Below, one piece after another: positions 15,750 through 17,251 of a DNA stretch of 17,251 bases. The notes beneath the pieces are model-generated. The model saw nothing but the letters and a program-made list of their open reading frames with translations, made no database searches and was not told the DNA's origin. The stretch is from Candidatus Gastranaerophilales bacterium (GTDB taxonomy: Bacteria; Cyanobacteriota; Vampirovibrionia; Gastranaerophilales; Gastranaerophilaceae), in NCBI GenBank assembly GCA_900768915.1, contig CAAGEQ010000023.1, forward strand, positions 1-17,251, written 5' to 3'. Made by a program: the position numbers and the translations under genes. Positions within the stretch are counted from its first letter, which is position 1, and each line of letters opens with the position of its first letter.

Positions 15750-17251
15750 AATAAGCACTCCTTTTTATTCAGCATTATTTCTAATGAATCTATTACTTGT
15801 TTAACTAACTCATCTTCGTTTTTATACAACTCTGCATTTATTTCACAGACTTTGTTCTTATCTACAAAAGGCATTTTTAACAATGAAAAACCTTCTATTC
15901 CCTTGGCAACAGAAAATGCATTTGGAGATTTTCTTCTGAAATTTGTATAAATTGATATATTTGGGATTTCTGTTGGCAATAAAAATTCAGAAAAACCACT
16001 TCTCAAAGAAATAACAGCTTTTGCTTTTTGTGCTAAAAAGAATGCCTCTTTGAATCCAAGTTTGTGATTTTTGCAGCCATTAATATAATTTTTGGGATTT
16101 GTAATATTTAAATAAATATCAAAATTCCTACTTTTAAGCTCACTTACAAGTTTTTGCCAAAATGTTAGAGGTAAATCTTCACAAGTCATTGCCTCTGGTG
16201 CAAGAATAACAAAATTGTTTATTTCTAATTTCATTTTATCAATAGCTTTGCTTAACACATTTTGTGAATCTATTGAATACGCCACCTCAGGCTTAGAAAA
16301 ATCTTCTTCTGTAAGGTTTAAAGTCTTTAACATACTCGATAGATAATGCACACGACCAATTTCACTGTTTTTTATATCCTTTTCAACTTTTTCAAAATGA
16401 TTGCCAGAAAATAGAATGAAGTACCGATGTTTTGGCATATTCCAAACATCACTTTGAGTTTTTAGCCGTAATTCATCTATAAAAATATACTTTGCTTCAG
16501 GATAGTACATTTGTAAAATATCAATGTGATATTTTTGAGTTGCCACAAATAAAGGATGTTGAGATTGATTCTTTTTTATAAATGCTTTCGCAAGATATGC
16601 AAAAAACAAATATATCTCTCCACTATTTGAATGTAAAATATACACATCATCATATTTATATTTAAGTTTTTTAAGGTAAATTTTGAAAAACAAATCAGAA
16701 ACATGGATTTCATTTACTAATTTTCTACAAAAATATAATTTACGAATATCATTTTGTTGAATTGTTTTATAAATAGGAACTTCAAATAATAGATATTCTT
16801 TTGAAAATCTTAAACTAGTTTTAATTTTCTTTGTAAAAATTAAGCTCCCAAAGAATGATTTAACTTTTAAATGTTCATATTTTCTTATTTCATATATTGT
16901 GAATCCGCAAAAACGTATAGTTTTAAAATTATCAACATTATTTAATATTCTTTTTTTATTCAAAACATTTAATGAAATATGATATCCACAAATTGTTAAA
17001 TCCTTTACTTTTATGCCATTTTTATGAATGGTTTTTAGTGAAAAAATATTTTCCCAAAAAGAATATTGTGTTTTTATTTTTTTGAGAAATAATTCATAAT
17101 TTTCTGGGTCTAAAATTTCTTTGCATTTATCTAGATACTCATCCGTTTTGTCTTGAGGAATATTTGCAATATGCCAACTCAAAACAGATGAAACATATTC
17201 GTCTAAGCTAGATTTATATTCTTCTATTAAGTTATTTGTGATTAAAAATTG
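15746..17251 (-). CDS. GT9-like glycosyltransferase, 5' end outside the window
   Basis: The frame is open to the right window edge, so the gene is partial; 501 residues are visible. The codon at 17182 is only an internal TTG, with coherent protein sequence ahead of it. The first part (about 1-180) is an extra region with short hydrophobic elements such as FCGFTIYEI and FFGSLIF, a style seen in many surface-glycan enzymes. The rest looks like a GT-B fold. YILHSNSGEIYLFFAYLAKAF occupies the place of the first Rossmann loop and helix. FVILAPEAMT begins the second half, followed by FWQKLVSELKSRNFDIYLN and the LRSGFSE loop (about 16005-15985). The same order occurs in the gene at 9756-10841. A glycosyltransferase role in the operon's glycan is likely, but the GT9 link is by motif order only, and the usual GD loop is replaced by SGE. 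Confidence 0.6.
   Translation of the reverse strand, partial: QFLITNNLIEEYKSSLDEYVSSVLSWHIANIPQDKTDEYLDKCKEILDPENYELFLKKIKTQYSFWENIFSLKTIHKNGIKVKDLTICGYHISLNVLNKKRILNNVDNFKTIRFCGFTIYEIRKYEHLKVKSFFGSLIFTKKIKTSLRFSKEYLLFEVPIYKTIQQNDIRKLYFCRKLVNEIHVSDLFFKIYLKKLKYKYDDVYILHSNSGEIYLFFAYLAKAFIKKNQSQHPLFVATQKYHIDILQMYYPEAKYIFIDELRLKTQSDVWNMPKHRYFILFSGNHFEKVEKDIKNSEIGRVHYLSSMLKTLNLTEEDFSKPEVAYSIDSQNVLSKAIDKMKLEINNFVILAPEAMTCEDLPLTFWQKLVSELKSRNFDIYLNITNPKNYINGCKNHKLGFKEAFFLAQKAKAVISLRSGFSEFLLPTEIPNISIYTNFRRKSPNAFSVAKGIEGFSLLKMPFVDKNKVCEINAELYKNEDELVKQVIDSLEIMLNKKECLL
15758..15763 (-). promoter_or_regulatory. Ribosome binding site deciding the GTG start of the fusion enzyme
   Basis: AAGGAG lies eight bases before GTG 15749-15747, inside the end of the upstream glycosyltransferase gene. 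The GTGA overlap (15749-15746) makes this a typical stop-start coupling and rules against the earlier GTG at 15758. Confidence 0.65.

Noticed and set aside
17180..17182. TTG at 17182 as the start of the right-edge glycosyltransferase
   Set aside because: The frame stays open to the window edge with ordinary protein-like sequence and no ribosome site lies before this codon, so the gene is cut by the window.
6307..17251. Search for CRISPR arrays, tRNA or rRNA genes and insertion sequences
   Set aside because: No regularly spaced direct repeats, no tRNA-like TTCGA arm with matching acceptor stem, and no transposase-like reading frame or terminal inverted repeats were seen; reading by eye could miss diverged ones.

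Overview
The window is AT-rich (about 30% G+C by eye) bacterial DNA using the standard code: TGA works as a stop, for example at 15746-15748. Most internal genes have clear Shine-Dalgarno sites (GGAGG, GAGGAG, AAGGAG), often overlapping the preceding stop codon. A lipid-flippase-type ABC exporter, GT9-like glycosyltransferases and very long helical proteins in an AT-rich genome would suit a gut Gram-negative lineage such as Gastranaerophilales/Vampirovibrionia. That assignment is an impression, not a demonstration.

Right half of the plus strand is absent of genes; positions 1-6306 (plus strand) hold one giant gene, open at the left window edge. At least 2,100 residues are visible. They comprise an Ala/Gly-rich helical N-terminal region, a degenerate-looking HipA/actin-fragmin-like kinase segment, a long alpha-helical solenoid-like middle, a well-conserved HD phosphohydrolase domain, and an unrecognised C-terminal domain of about 250 residues.

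Positions 6303-6853 (minus) hold a broken gene, missed by simple ORF calling, with two in-frame stops and one net frameshift. Its last codons overlap the stop of the giant gene.

Positions 6861-17251 (minus) form one tightly packed run of ten genes, apparently a single operon for a surface or secreted glycan. In transcription order they are: a GT9-like glycosyltransferase (partial at the window edge); a nucleotidyltransferase fused to an APH-type kinase; a small HAD phosphatase; a class I mannose-6-phosphate isomerase; a ribulose-phosphate-3-epimerase-like enzyme; two membrane proteins of unknown role (one RipA-like); a second GT9-like glycosyltransferase; a radical SAM enzyme; and an MsbA-like ABC exporter. 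The broken gene follows 7 bases later.

The five sugar enzymes (isomerase, epimerase, kinase, phosphatase, nucleotidyltransferase) contain every activity type of the NDP-heptose pathway, but from different families. They may therefore make an unusual activated sugar, which the two glycosyltransferases could use and the ABC transporter could move across the membrane on a lipid carrier. The main candidates for new biology are this cassette, the membrane-protein pair inside it, and the multidomain giant protein.
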